From Pseudonocardia sp. N23 (GTDB lineage: Bacteria > Actinomycetota > Actinomycetes > Mycobacteriales > Pseudonocardiaceae): DNA of 64,000 nucleotides. Where the stretch lies: assembly GCF_002583555.1 (NCBI RefSeq), contig NZ_BEGX01000063.1, forward strand, positions 62,286 through 126,285, in the 5' to 3' direction. Of the stretch, positions 9,565 to 18,061 are shown piece by piece. Under the pieces are notes generated by a model. That model was not told where the DNA came from. It saw nothing but the letters and a program-made list of their open reading frames with translations, and did no database searches. The number at the start of each line of letters is the position of its first letter. The stretch's first letter is position 1. Made by a program: the position numbers and the translations under genes.

Positions 9565-10746
9565 ATGCCTGCACTCCTCGCGGAGCGCCGCGTTCGCACG
9601 CACGCCCGCCGCCGCGCCGCCCGCCCCGCAGTGATGCGGTTGGTCGCCCCGCCGGTCTCCGGTGCCGGCCGCGTCGTCATCCTGGGGGCGACGGTCGGCC
9701 AGGGACACGAAGGGGCGGCGCGCGAGTTGGGCCGCCGCCTCGCCGGCTCGGGCGTCGAGGTGACCGTCCACGATTACATCGACGCGGTGCCCACCGCCGC
9801 AGCATGGATCCTCAAGGACCTCTATGCGCCCACCGTGCAGCACGCGCCCCGGGTCTTCGACGGGATTTTCCGCGGTCTCGAGCGGCCCGGTGCCCTGCGC
9901 CGGATGGCCGAAGTGATCTGCTCGATCGCGGAGCCCGCGGTCGAGCAATGGATCGGCGACGCTGACGTCGTCGTGTCGACCTATCCGCTCGCGTCCCGCA
10001 CGCTGGGCATGTTGCGCCGGCGTGGACGGCTGACAGCGACGTCGATGACCTACCTCACCGATCCTGCCGCGCACACACTGTGGTGCGACCCGGACGTCGA
10101 CAGGCACCTCACGGTCACCCGCGCGACCGCGGCGGACGCGGCCCGCTACGGGGTCGACGCCGTCCCGGCCGGTCCGCTCTGCGGTCCGGCTTTCAGCGCC
10201 GGGTCGGATCCCGTCGATCGGGCGTCGCTCGGGCTCCCCGGCCCGGACCCGATCGTCCTGCTCAGCGCCGGCTCGCTCGGGATGGGCGACGTCCCCCGGA
10301 CGGTCGAGGCCGTCCTGCGGCACCCACGTGCGCGTGTGCTCGTCCTCTGCGGCCGAAACGACGCGTTGCGGCGGCGGTGGGACGGCGACCCCCGGGTTGC
10401 CGCGCTCGGCTGGCGCGACGACGTCCCCGCGCTGATGGCGACCGCGGACATGCTCGTCCACAACGCCGGTGGGCTGTCGTTCACCGAGGCGCTCGTGGCC
10501 GGTCTTCCCGCACTGACCTACCTGCCGATCCCGGGACACGGTCGCGCCAACGCGGCGATCCTCGAGCGGTCCGGTATCGCCGCGTGGCCGCGTACGCCCG
10601 ATGAGCTCGTCGCGGCGATCGAGGGGCGCCGTCGCGAGCGCACGCCGATCGTGCCGCAGTGGGCCGCTGGGGCTGACGCCGCGGCCGTCGTGCGGGACGA
10701 GCTGGCCGCGCGGTCGGCGGCGGGTCTGCGGGCCAGCGGCTTCTGA
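9565..10746 (+). CDS. MGDG-synthase-like (GT28) glycosyltransferase
   Basis: The 393-residue product has the N-terminal domain of monogalactosyldiacylglycerol synthase-like enzymes (VILGATVGQGHEGAARELGRRL, with DYIDAVPTAAAWILKDLY) and a C-terminal GT28/MurG-type nucleotide-sugar domain (LLSAGSLGMGDVP; VLCGRNDALRRRW; HNAGGLSFTEALVAGLPAL). Enzymes of this group transfer a sugar to diacylglycerol or a related lipid at the cytoplasmic face. The acceptor and sugar cannot be told here. The stop overlaps the ATG of the next membrane protein. The first 30 residues are Arg/Ala-rich and not conserved, so translation could start slightly downstream. Confidence 0.85.
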   Translation: MPALLAERRVRTHARRRAARPAVMRLVAPPVSGAGRVVILGATVGQGHEGAARELGRRLAGSGVEVTVHDYIDAVPTAAAWILKDLYAPTVQHAPRVFDGIFRGLERPGALRRMAEVICSIAEPAVEQWIGDADVVVSTYPLASRTLGMLRRRGRLTATSMTYLTDPAAHTLWCDPDVDRHLTVTRATAADAARYGVDAVPAGPLCGPAFSAGSDPVDRASLGLPGPDPIVLLSAGSLGMGDVPRTVEAVLRHPRARVLVLCGRNDALRRRWDGDPRVAALGWRDDVPALMATADMLVHNAGGLSFTEALVAGLPALTYLPIPGHGRANAAILERSGIAAWPRTPDELVAAIEGRRRERTPIVPQWAAGADAAAVVRDELAARSAAGLRASGF

Positions 10747-11753
10747 TGTCGATGATCGCGGCGGTCGCCGTCGCTGCGGCGGCCGCGGGCCTGATCGGCA
10801 CCGCCAGCGTCGCTCAGCGACGTGGCTCGATGAGTGTCCCGGCCTTTGCCGTCGGTGACCCGCGGCTGATCGGCGCGCTGGCGCGGAGCCCGTGGTGGTG
10901 GATCGGCACTGTCGCGTCCCTCGCCGGCATCGGTCTCCAGATCCTGGCGCTCGCACTGGGACCGATCTTGTTGGTGCAGAGCGTGATGACGACCAGCATC
11001 GTCGGTGCGACGCTCGCTGAGAGGCTCCTGCTTCGGCGGCGTACCTCGGGTGTGGCGCGTGCAGGAATCGTCCTGACCGTGGCGGGGCTCTGCGGGCTGC
11101 TTCTGGCGCTTGCGCCGCATGCCGGTGGTGGCCCGGGACCGTCGGCGCTCACGACGGTTGGCCTCGCGACGATCGCTGTCGTGGTCATGGCGACCATCGC
11201 AAGGTGGGTTCGTCGTCCCACGCGGGGTCCGCGAGCGCGGGCGATCGGGCTCGCTCTCGCGACCGGGCTCGGCTATGGCCTCAGCGCGGTCCAGCTCAAG
11301 CAGGTCGGTGCCCAGCTCGCCGACGGCGTCGCCACGCCGCTCGACCATCCTGCGCTGTACGTCGCGGTCGTACTGGGTTCGCTGGCCATCGTGCTGAGCC
11401 AACACGCGCTGCGTGAGGGTGTCGGGGTGGCCGCGGTCGTCTCGGTGATCCTGGTCGTCGATCCGGTCGTCGGGCTCGTCGCCGGCGGACTCTGGTTCGG
11501 CGACACCATGACGACGTCGCCGATCGCGCTCGTCATCGCGACGGTCAGCATGGCGGTGCTGCTCATCGGCATGCTCGCCACGCAGTCTTCCCCCGGCCGA
11601 TCCGCACTCGACGCGAACCCGGACGGGCGGGCGGACCTCGAAGGCGACGGCCAGCTCAATGTTTCGCCGGGACTCGCTAGCAGCCGCTACGTCATACCCG
11701 CGGATGTCCGAGAACAAGACGTGATCGTTACAGGAATCAGGAGCCGAGCGTGA
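10746..11753 (+). CDS. DMT-superfamily (EamA/NIPA-like) membrane transporter
   Basis: This 335-residue protein has about nine to ten hydrophobic segments arranged as two related halves, as in drug/metabolite transporters. Small-residue-rich helices are visible (AAVAVAAAAAGLIGTASVAQ; ILALALGPILLVQSVMT; GIVLTVAGLCGLLLALAP; AAVVSVILVVDPVVGLVAGG). Translation is coupled to the upstream glycosyltransferase through an ATGA overlap, which suggests a joint role such as moving a lipid or lipid-linked product. That is inference. The C-terminal 60 residues are hydrophilic. No substrate-specific motif is recognised. Confidence 0.8.
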   Translation: MSMIAAVAVAAAAAGLIGTASVAQRRGSMSVPAFAVGDPRLIGALARSPWWWIGTVASLAGIGLQILALALGPILLVQSVMTTSIVGATLAERLLLRRRTSGVARAGIVLTVAGLCGLLLALAPHAGGGPGPSALTTVGLATIAVVVMATIARWVRRPTRGPRARAIGLALATGLGYGLSAVQLKQVGAQLADGVATPLDHPALYVAVVLGSLAIVLSQHALREGVGVAAVVSVILVVDPVVGLVAGGLWFGDTMTTSPIALVIATVSMAVLLIGMLATQSSPGRSALDANPDGRADLEGDGQLNVSPGLASSRYVIPADVREQDVIVTGIRSRA

Positions 11754-12000
11754 TGGCGCAGCTGAGCAGACGCCATCGCCGTCGGCGCGAGGCAGAGTGT
11801 TGTCGAGTGCTTCCCGTTAGAACCTCGGCCACAGCATCCTGCTGCTGTTCTTCGTTGGGACGATTGAGCGAAGGATCTTGACGTCAGCGCACCGGGTCGC
11901 CGCATCGTGCCTCGTCATCGGGTTAGGCGTCACCACCGCGATCCCCTGATCATCTGCTTCCGCAGGTTCAGCGTGCCCTGAACCGGGTGCCGGAGATTGC

Positions 12001-12840
12001 TCATCTGAGGGACCGGCCGGACTCATCAGCTCGGTCGGACGGACGAGCCTGCCGGGTGTGCACGGCGACCGCGATCGCGATGGCAATCAGCAGGACGAGA
12101 CTGATCGTCCCCGTGCCGAGGTCGAGGCCCCCGCGCGCAGGCGGGACGGCGATCCAGTCCGCGAACGACGCCCCCAGTGGTCTGGTCAGGACGTATGCGA
12201 TCCAGAAGGCAGGCACGGCACCCAGGCCCCACCACCGGTGCGCGACGGCCGGGACGGCGAACGCGACGGTGAACAAGATGCCCGAGGCCAGGTAGCCCAG
12301 TCCGACGCTGTTCGCGGTGAGGTCGCCCGCGGCCGTGCCGAGCGCGAACGTCGCGCAGACGGTCGTCCAGTAGAAGCACTCGCGTCGGACGGTGGTGATC
12401 GTGTGGATGTCGAGGGTGCCTTCGACCCGGTGCCAGAGCAGGAGCAGGACGGCGACGGCCACCGCGAAGGCGATCGTGGACACGACGTAGGGGATGCCGA
12501 TGACGACGTGCAGGACGTCGGCTGCCATCGTGCCGAACACGCTGACCATCGCGACGGTGGCCCAGTAGAGCCAGGGCCGGTACCGCGTCGCCCGCAGCTG
12601 CGCCACGAGCAGTGCGGCGAGTGCGAGCAGGGCCAGCGCGACCGCGATGACCGGATCGATCGTGCGGGCGAGCCAGTCCGACGCGGTCTCGCCCATCCCT
12701 GTTGTGAGGACCTTGATGACCCAGAACAGCAGGGTCAGCTCGGGGACCTTGATCCCGCGCATCCGGTGTGGCGGCGCTACATGGCCGGCGCCGTCCGTCC
12801 ATGCGGCGTCGTGCTGTCGTCCGAGTGGGGACGATGTCAT
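12001..12840 (-). CDS. COG4705-type uncharacterised membrane protein
   Basis: This 279-residue protein contains the segment KVPELTLLFWVIKVLTTGMG followed by SDWLARTIDPVIAVALALL, typical of COG4705 membrane-anchored proteins. About eight hydrophobic helices follow, with internal repeats (FYWTTVCATFALGTAAGDL resembles LYWATVAMVSVFGTMAADVL), which points to an internal duplication of a four-helix unit. The start at 12840 has GGGAG upstream; an open extension to 12972 lacks hydrophobic or conserved sequence. The function is unknown. It lies between the DMT-type protein and the ABC exporter, in opposite orientation to the former. Confidence 0.8.
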   Translation of the reverse strand: MTSSPLGRQHDAAWTDGAGHVAPPHRMRGIKVPELTLLFWVIKVLTTGMGETASDWLARTIDPVIAVALALLALAALLVAQLRATRYRPWLYWATVAMVSVFGTMAADVLHVVIGIPYVVSTIAFAVAVAVLLLLWHRVEGTLDIHTITTVRRECFYWTTVCATFALGTAAGDLTANSVGLGYLASGILFTVAFAVPAVAHRWWGLGAVPAFWIAYVLTRPLGASFADWIAVPPARGGLDLGTGTISLVLLIAIAIAVAVHTRQARPSDRADESGRSLR

Positions 12841-13161
12841 CGAGCGGCTCCCGTCGAATGCTCGCGTGTTTTGGCGATCCGGCGGACTGCACCGCCAGGA
12901 TGGTGCTCGGACATGGGCCAAGGACGTTTCGCCAATCGGTGACCTGTTGCCGACTTCTTGCCAGTCGCTCACCCGGCAACCGACGCCAGGGACGAATCAG
13001 GCGAGAGTGCTCGGCAGGCGGTGATCTCACCGGCCTCGCCGTCCCTGTCTGCCGACGATGCCGGAGCCCGGCGCTTACGCGACCCCGTCCGCCGCCGTGC
13101 ATTTGGGCGCAGCGGGTCGGCCGCGCGCGCGGCGCAGTGGCTCGTCGAATCCCGCGATCGG
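12841..13161. other. Intergenic stretch without recognised gene
   Basis: About 320 bases separate the COG4705 gene from the end of the ABC permease. Both neighbours read on the minus strand, so this holds the COG4705 promoter region and the permease gene's 3' flank. No conserved peptide, tRNA or strong hairpin was found by eye. Confidence 0.5.
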
Positions 13162-13980
13162 CTACACGTCGCGCCGCTTCAGCAGGACCGCGGCGACGCC
13201 CGTCGCGACGACGGCGTAGGCGGCGAAAACGGCCATCCCCGTCCACGGTGCGAGAGCCGCGGGATCGGGTGTCACGGACAGGGCGGCCTGGCCGGCGTTC
13301 GCGGGCAGGTAGGGGCCGATTGTGTCCTGCCACGTGCTGGGCAGGACACCGACGATCGCCGGGAGCACCAGCAGTACACCGAACAGGGCCGCGATCCCGC
13401 CGGCGGTGTTGCGGACCAGCGCGCCGAAGGCCACTCCGAGGACGCCGACGATGGTCAGATAGACACCTGTTGCGATCACGACGCGCAGGACACCCGGAGC
13501 CGAGAGGCTGGTGGAATGGGTGCCGAGCAGGGCCTGCCCGCCGAGGAACGAGACGAACGCAGTCGGCACCATGAGGACTGCCGTCAGGCCGGTGAAGACG
13601 ATCAGCTTCGCCCAGAGCACGGGTAGCCGTGCGGGGACCGCGGCCATCGTGGCCCGGATCATGCCGGTGGAGTACTCGCCCGTCACGAGCAGCACCCCGA
13701 GTGTGCCGACGGCAAGTTCCGCGACGGTGTAGCCGTTGAGGCTGGTCACGACGGGGTCGAACCGGGCGAGCTCGCGGGGGCGCATGTGGGCCCAGTCGGC
13801 GTTGGTGAAGAAGGACCCCACCCAGCCGACCCCGATCATCCCGACGACCGACACCGTCGCGACGAGCACGCTCGACCACAGCGTCCGGAACTTGATCCAC
13901 TCCGATGCGATGGTCCGCGGGAGCGTGACTGCGCCGCTGCTCCGGGCGGGCCCCGCCGATGCTTGCACCGTCGGGCTCAT
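13162..13980 (-). CDS. ABC-2 type transporter permease
   Basis: The 272-residue protein has six hydrophobic segments (for example LWSSVLVATVSVVGMIGVGW; YTVAELAVGTLGVLLVTGEY; VVIATGVYLTIVGVLGVAFG; GGIAALFGVLLVLPAIVGVL) and the motif EYSTGMIRATMAAVPARLPV characteristic of actinobacterial ABC-2 permeases paired with drug or lantibiotic-type ATPases. The start overlaps the upstream ATPase gene by an ATGA junction, giving a two-gene exporter. The cargo is unknown; such pairs usually act in multidrug efflux or self-protection. Confidence 0.9.
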   Translation of the reverse strand: MSPTVQASAGPARSSGAVTLPRTIASEWIKFRTLWSSVLVATVSVVGMIGVGWVGSFFTNADWAHMRPRELARFDPVVTSLNGYTVAELAVGTLGVLLVTGEYSTGMIRATMAAVPARLPVLWAKLIVFTGLTAVLMVPTAFVSFLGGQALLGTHSTSLSAPGVLRVVIATGVYLTIVGVLGVAFGALVRNTAGGIAALFGVLLVLPAIVGVLPSTWQDTIGPYLPANAGQAALSVTPDPAALAPWTGMAVFAAYAVVATGVAAVLLKRRDV

Positions 13981-14930
13981 CGCTCGTCTCCCGTGCTCGC
14001 CGACATCGCGAGCGGCTGCTCGAGGGTGCCGGGTGTCCTGAACTCCACCGCATCCCTGGTGAGCTCCATGAACGCCTGCTCCAACGACCCGTGTACCGGC
14101 GTGAGCTCGAACAGTGCGATCCGGTGTTCGGCGGCGATCGTGCCGATCCGGTCACTGGTCAGGCCGGCGACCTGTAGCTCGTCGGGCGCCGTGGTCGTGA
14201 CGGTCACGTCGGGGCCTGCCAACAGGGTGCGCAGGCCCGCGGCGTCCGGGGTGCGCACCTTCACGTACGCGCCCGCCGCCTGTGCGACGACCTGGGCGAC
14301 CGGGACGTCGGCGAGGAGCCGACCCTTGCCGATGATGATGACCTGGTCCGCGGTGAGCGCCATCTCGCTCATCAGGTGCGAGGACACGAACACGGTCCGG
14401 CCCTCCGCGGCGAGTGACCGGAGCAGGTTCCTGATCCAGAGGATGCCTTCGGGGTCGAGGCCGTTGACCGGCTCGTCGAGGATCAGCGTGCGCGGGTCCC
14501 CGAGGAGGGCTGAGGCGATGCCGAGCCGCTGGCCCATACCGAGGGAGAACCCTCGGACGCGCTTGTCGGCGACGTCGGACAGGCCGACGAGCTCGATCAG
14601 GGCGTCGACGCGGTCGCGGCCGATTCCGGTGGTGGCGGCGAGTGCGAGCAGATGGTTGCGCGCGGTGCGGCCGGTGTGGATCGCCCGGGCTTCCAGGAGA
14701 GCGCCGACCTCATGCAGAGGCGCCGGGTGCTGCGCGTAGTGCTTGCCGTTGACGGTGAGGGTGCCTGTGGTCGGGGCGTCGAGCCCGACGATCATGCGCA
14801 TCGTCGTCGACTTGCCCGCCCCGTTCGGCCCGAGGAAACCGGTCACGATCCCGGGCCGGACCGTGAAAGTCAGGTCGGACACCGCGGACTTGTCCCCATA
14901 TTTCTTAGTCACGCCGCGTGCTTCGATCAA
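13977..14930 (-). CDS. ABC transporter ATPase (multidrug/lantibiotic-efflux type)
   Basis: The product is a single nucleotide-binding domain plus a C-terminal accessory domain: Walker A GPNGAGKST, Q-loop region, signature FSLGMGQRLGIASALLGDP, Walker B LILDEPVNGLDPEG, and switch His in VFVSSHLMSEM. It pairs with the coupled permease downstream. The start is uncertain: the sequence AAGGAG lies 10 bases before TTG 14930 and 7 before CTG 14933, and no ATG occurs at the conserved N terminus (LLIEARGVTKKYG). The ORF remains open to 14981, but those residues are basic and unconserved. Confidence 0.9.
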   Translation of the reverse strand: MIEARGVTKKYGDKSAVSDLTFTVRPGIVTGFLGPNGAGKSTTMRMIVGLDAPTTGTLTVNGKHYAQHPAPLHEVGALLEARAIHTGRTARNHLLALAATTGIGRDRVDALIELVGLSDVADKRVRGFSLGMGQRLGIASALLGDPRTLILDEPVNGLDPEGILWIRNLLRSLAAEGRTVFVSSHLMSEMALTADQVIIIGKGRLLADVPVAQVVAQAAGAYVKVRTPDAAGLRTLLAGPDVTVTTTAPDELQVAGLTSDRIGTIAAEHRIALFELTPVHGSLEQAFMELTRDAVEFRTPGTLEQPLAMSASTGDER

Positions 14931-15129
14931 CAGCCCACTACTCCTTGGATTGCGTTCAGGCCGGCGGCACCGTTTCCGCACAGCGGTTCGGCCGGGCGCG
15001 CGGGAACGTATCGCCCCGAAGGCAAGGGAATGGGAAAGCGCCTCAGCGGTTCCTCAGAAGTCCGGGAGTTGGCTTTCGTCTGGTGATTCCCGCACCTGAT
15101 GCGGGTGAGTCCTTGGGCCCCGGGTGGGC

Positions 15130-15470
15130 ACCGCTTTCCCTGGGGCCAGCCGCCGCTCGCGAGGATCTCGACGGGGCCGTCGGTGCGACGATCAGCGCCG
15201 TCCAGCCGCGGCCGGACGGCCGGCCACCGGCGGCTGGGCCCAGAGCGAATGCTGTGGTGGCGTCGATGTCAACCTCGGCCAGGGAGGCGCCCACGACCTA
15301 GACGGACGCGGTCCGGGTCGCGACGAGGCCGGTGCGGCCATCCGTGAGGTGTACGCCTTGGCGGCGGTGCCGGACGTCGTGCCGGCGCCGTTGTGCACCG
15401 GGATTGTGGCTGCGAGCCTGCGGTCGGCGGTGGAGGCAGGCCGGCCGATACTGGCCGCAGCGGGTCTCAG
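15130..15470 (-). pseudogene. Decayed ApbE (FAD:protein FMN transferase) C-terminal remnant
   Basis: On the minus strand, three reading frames in succession give the ApbE C-terminal order. TSGTAAK appears first. GVHLTDGRTGLVATRTASV comes next (compare HIVDPRTGRP...ASVTVV), then an in-frame TAG at about 15,300, then VVGASLAEVDIDATTAFALG. A further shifted segment reads TDGPVEILASG. Functional ApbE attaches FMN to target flavoproteins. At least two frameshifts and one stop make this a relic, and no N-terminal two thirds is visible. I saw no other gene in 14,931-15,605. Confidence 0.55.
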
Positions 15471-15605
15471 GCTCGCGCACCGACCGCTGGCAACCGCAAT
15501 GACTACAGTGGCCCACCGCGGCGACCATCCGGTTGCTGAGGCAGGACGACCTACGCGAACCTGCGGTGCCAGGCGTGGGCCGGTGCGGGGAGCGCCGGAG
15601 GAGCC

Positions 15606-16052
15606 ATGGTCGTTGACGTCACGACAGAGGCTGTTCTCGACCATCCGCGGGTGCTCGTCGCAGCGTTCGCCGGTGACCCAGCCAACGCGCCGCGCTGGTA
15701 CGCGAACATCGACGGAGTCGAGTGGCTGACCTCGCCGCCGTTGGTTGTGGGCTCACGGCTCGCATTCCGGGCCCGGTTCCTCGGGCGCATTCTGGAGTAC
15801 GTGTACGAGGTCGTCGAGTACGAGCCCGGCCGGAGGCTCGCCATGCGCACCGAGCAAGGACCGTTCCCGATGGAGACCACCTACACCTGGGACGACGCAG
15901 GCGAGGGCCGCACCCTGATGACGCTGCACAACAGCGGCGAGCCGTCCGGTTTTGCCGCCGTCACGGCACCCGCGATGGCGGCCGCGATACGCCGTGCGAA
16001 CCGTAGGGACCTCGCCAGGCTTGCCCGGGAGCTGGCCCCGCGGAAATCCTGA
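15606..16052 (+). CDS. SRPBCC-family protein
   Basis: The 148-residue product has the helix-grip profile of SRPBCC/START-like proteins: an N-terminal beta strand (VDVTTEAVLDHP), NAPRWYANIDGVEWL, SRLAFRARFLGRILEYVYEV, the strand RRLAMRTEQGPFPMETTYTW, and a C-terminal amphipathic helix (AMAAAIRRANRRDLARLARE). The family binds hydrophobic small molecules and includes polyketide cyclases and stress proteins; the ligand is unknown. The ATG at 15606 follows GGAGGAGCC. It stands alone between remnants of ApbE and an insertion sequence. Confidence 0.8.
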   Translation: MVVDVTTEAVLDHPRVLVAAFAGDPANAPRWYANIDGVEWLTSPPLVVGSRLAFRARFLGRILEYVYEVVEYEPGRRLAMRTEQGPFPMETTYTWDDAGEGRTLMTLHNSGEPSGFAAVTAPAMAAAIRRANRRDLARLARELAPRKS

Positions 16053-16074
16053 TGGCCGGGTGTTGGCGTGAGTG

Positions 16075-16290
16075 GTCGTGCTCGTGCCGCGGGATGGACC
16101 CGGTGCAGCACGTGCTCGAGGCGGCGGCGACGTAGTAGCCGAGGACCAGCAATGTCTCGTTGGGCGCCTTGGCTGCGAGCCGCCCGCCGCAACAGTTCGA
16201 GCTCATCGCACTCCTCGCTGGTGGTGCCCGGTCGGCTCCCGTCGTCGACCTCGGTCTGGTGGATTCGCGCACGTTTGTCCCGGCCCACCC
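16075..16290 (-). mobile_element. IS3-family OrfA transposase remnant
   Basis: The minus strand reads RIHQTEVDDGSRPGTTSEE, then CDELELLRR, and after a frameshift RLAAKAPNETLLVLGYYVAA. This matches the order in IS3-group OrfA proteins: (W)IRQTE..DGxRPGxTSEE..EL..LRRE...ANEIL..ASAFFAxE. The leucine-zipper-like segment is shifted and no OrfB follows. No terminal inverted repeats were identified. It fills most of the 330-base gap between the SRPBCC gene and the DinB-like gene. Confidence 0.6.
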
Positions 16291-16383
16291 CCGAGCACCT
16301 CGGAGACCGCGTTCATTCGCCCACGGCGAGTCGTCGTGTGCCTGAACCTCCGCCGGCATTCGCACCGCGCTGCTCGGGTGGGG

Positions 16384-16986
16384 TCATCCGGCTCGAGGGA
16401 GGATGCGTCGATCGGGGAGGGTGCGTCCGGCGAGGAGGGCGAGCAGTTGGTCGGCATCGCCTCGGATGCTCTGGTCGCCGTGGCCCCAGGCCCAGGTGCC
16501 ATCGGTCGTCTGAAGGTGGAGACCGGTGAGGTCGAGGCCGAAGATCGCTCCGTGAGCGGCAGTGAGGTGGTCCAGGACGGCGGTGATGCCGTCGGCGGGC
16601 GCGGTGGGTTTCTCGCCGAGGGGGATGGTCGCGTCGAGGGAGTGGATGACGGCGTGGCTGAGCGCGCCGATCGCTCCGCCGCCGGGTGGTTGCCACTGGT
16701 GCAAGTCGGGGGAGCGTAGGCCGGCGAGCAGTTCGTCGAGGGGGAGATGTGAGTCGCGAGTCGCGATCGTGTTCGACAAGACTCCGAAGTCGCCGCCTGC
16801 CGCTGCCATCTCGGCACCGAACTGCTCAGGGGTGAGCCGGGCAGGCATCGTCACGTGCGCGACAACGTGGCGGACCTGCCAGCCCGCGCAGAGAGACGGG
16901 GTGTCCCAGGTCGCGGGGGGCGTGGCCGCGAGCAGGTCGGCGAGGTCGCGCAAGGTGACGGCGACCGACGTCTGCAAGTTGGTCAT
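16384..16986 (-). CDS. DinB/maleylpyruvate-isomerase-like family protein
   Basis: The 200-residue protein resembles mycothiol-dependent maleylpyruvate isomerase/DinB-like four-helix-bundle proteins of actinobacteria: LADLLAATPPATWDTPSLCAG, the motif WQVRHVVAHVTMPARLTPEQ with its metal-ligand His residues, and a third His in LSHAVIHSLDATIPLG. The family uses a divalent metal and often mycothiol; the exact reaction is not predictable. The start overlaps the stop of the AHSA1-type gene upstream (ATGA), making it the third gene of an arsR-AHSA1-DinB operon. Confidence 0.85.
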   Translation of the reverse strand: MTNLQTSVAVTLRDLADLLAATPPATWDTPSLCAGWQVRHVVAHVTMPARLTPEQFGAEMAAAGGDFGVLSNTIATRDSHLPLDELLAGLRSPDLHQWQPPGGGAIGALSHAVIHSLDATIPLGEKPTAPADGITAVLDHLTAAHGAIFGLDLTGLHLQTTDGTWAWGHGDQSIRGDADQLLALLAGRTLPDRRILPRAG

Positions 16987-17429
16987 CAGTGGTCCCCACA
17001 AGTGCCGGTCAGGTGGGCGAGGTGAGCCTCGAACTTGTCCAGAGAGGTGAGGAATCCGGCGCGCGTGTCGGGCGAACGCAGCGCCTCGGGTACGTGGCGT
17101 TGGTGGATCATGATCTCGGTGCGGTCGTCGCCGAGATCGGTGAACGTGGTGGTGGTGTGCATGCCGCTGTCCGGTTCCAGCCAGGCCAGGCGTTCGGGAG
17201 GGGCGACTTCGGTGAAGGTCGCACGCATCTGGTGGCTGCCGTGTTCGCCGATCATCACGGTTTCGAACCGGCCCCCCGGCTGAAGTTCGACGACGATGCC
17301 GTCGGCCGGGGTGCTCGTCCCGCGCGGGCCCCAGAAATGGGCGAGGTGTGTGGGCTCGGTCATGCACTGCCACACCAGCTCCCGGGGTGCCTTGAGGACT
17401 CGCTGGTGGATCAGCTCGTCGTCTCTCAT
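16986..17429 (-). CDS. SRPBCC (AHSA1/CalC-type) protein
   Basis: The 147-residue protein shows the AHSA1-like order: IHQRVLKAPRELVWQCMTEP, LAHFWGPRG, GGRFETVMIG, FTEVAPPERLAWLE, and a C-terminal helix GFLTSLDKFEAHLAHLTG. Proteins of this type coupled to an ArsR-like repressor are common in actinobacteria and are thought to bind small molecules. The gene overlaps both neighbours by four bases (17426-17429 and 16986-16989), so all three are likely translated from one message. An open extension upstream of ATG 17429 overlaps the regulator gene and is not conserved. Confidence 0.88.
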   Translation of the reverse strand: MRDDELIHQRVLKAPRELVWQCMTEPTHLAHFWGPRGTSTPADGIVVELQPGGRFETVMIGEHGSHQMRATFTEVAPPERLAWLEPDSGMHTTTTFTDLGDDRTEIMIHQRHVPEALRSPDTRAGFLTSLDKFEAHLAHLTGTCGDH

Positions 17430-17773
17430 TGCTGTCGGTCCTCGCGCAGACGGTCGAGATGGGCTTCGAGCAGGTCCATACGCTCGGCCCAAGTGCGTCG
17501 GCTCTCCTGGATCCAGGACATCGCGGCCTCCAGGGCTAGTGGCTCCAGCCGGCACGGCCGCGTTTGGCGGTGGCGACCGCGGGTGATCAGGCCGCACCGT
17601 TCGAGCACTCCGAGATGTTGAGAGATGGCCTGCACACTCATGGGGTACGGCGCGGCGAGCTCCGTGACCGTCGCGTCGCCGGCGGCCAGCCGCGCCACGA
17701 TGTCTCGACGGGTCCGGTCAGCCAGCGCGCCGAACATCGCGTCGAGCCCCTCATCCTCCGTTGTGATTGCCAT
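17426..17773 (-). CDS. ArsR-family transcriptional regulator
   Basis: The product is a 115-residue winged-helix repressor: MFGALADRTRRDIVARLAAG, recognition region TVTELAAPYPMSVQAISQHL, GVLERCGLITRGRHRQTRP for the wing, and a C-terminal dimerisation helix. It lacks the classical Cys metal sites, as usual for ArsR proteins paired with AHSA1 genes. It heads the three-gene operon and probably autoregulates it. ATG 17773 was chosen; a TTG four codons upstream (17785) is an alternative. The sequence just upstream is AT-rich (GTCTTGTTTAAGTATCTACT on the plus strand), a likely promoter. Confidence 0.9.
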   Translation of the reverse strand: MAITTEDEGLDAMFGALADRTRRDIVARLAAGDATVTELAAPYPMSVQAISQHLGVLERCGLITRGRHRQTRPCRLEPLALEAAMSWIQESRRTWAERMDLLEAHLDRLREDRQQ

Positions 17774-18037
17774 GTCACCATTCAAGCATAGTCTTGTTTA
17801 AGTATCTACTTGAGTTACTCGGTCAGTGGTCGAGGAATGCGACGGCGGCCGTCAGCGAGTCGTGCGCGACCCCAACGCGATGCCGCACTTGCGACCAGAA
17901 CCACCCGTCGACGGCAGCCATGTCCACGGCACCGCCATGCTGATCCGTGGCACGCCTGCCCTCGAACCGAAGCTGGCGAGCGCAGATACACGACAGTCAC
18001 GCTCGATCGCGGCGGGCAAAAATAGGATGGCCACCGT

Positions 18038-18061
18038 GTACGTCAGGTACGATATGTACAT
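18038..18061. promoter_or_regulatory. Palindromic operator/promoter candidate of the toxin-antitoxin pair
   Basis: The AT-rich stretch contains two GTAC half-sites and GTACGATATGTAC, with imperfect dyad symmetry directly at the antitoxin start. Phd/YefM antitoxins autoregulate at such sites. Assignment is by position and symmetry only. Confidence 0.4.
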
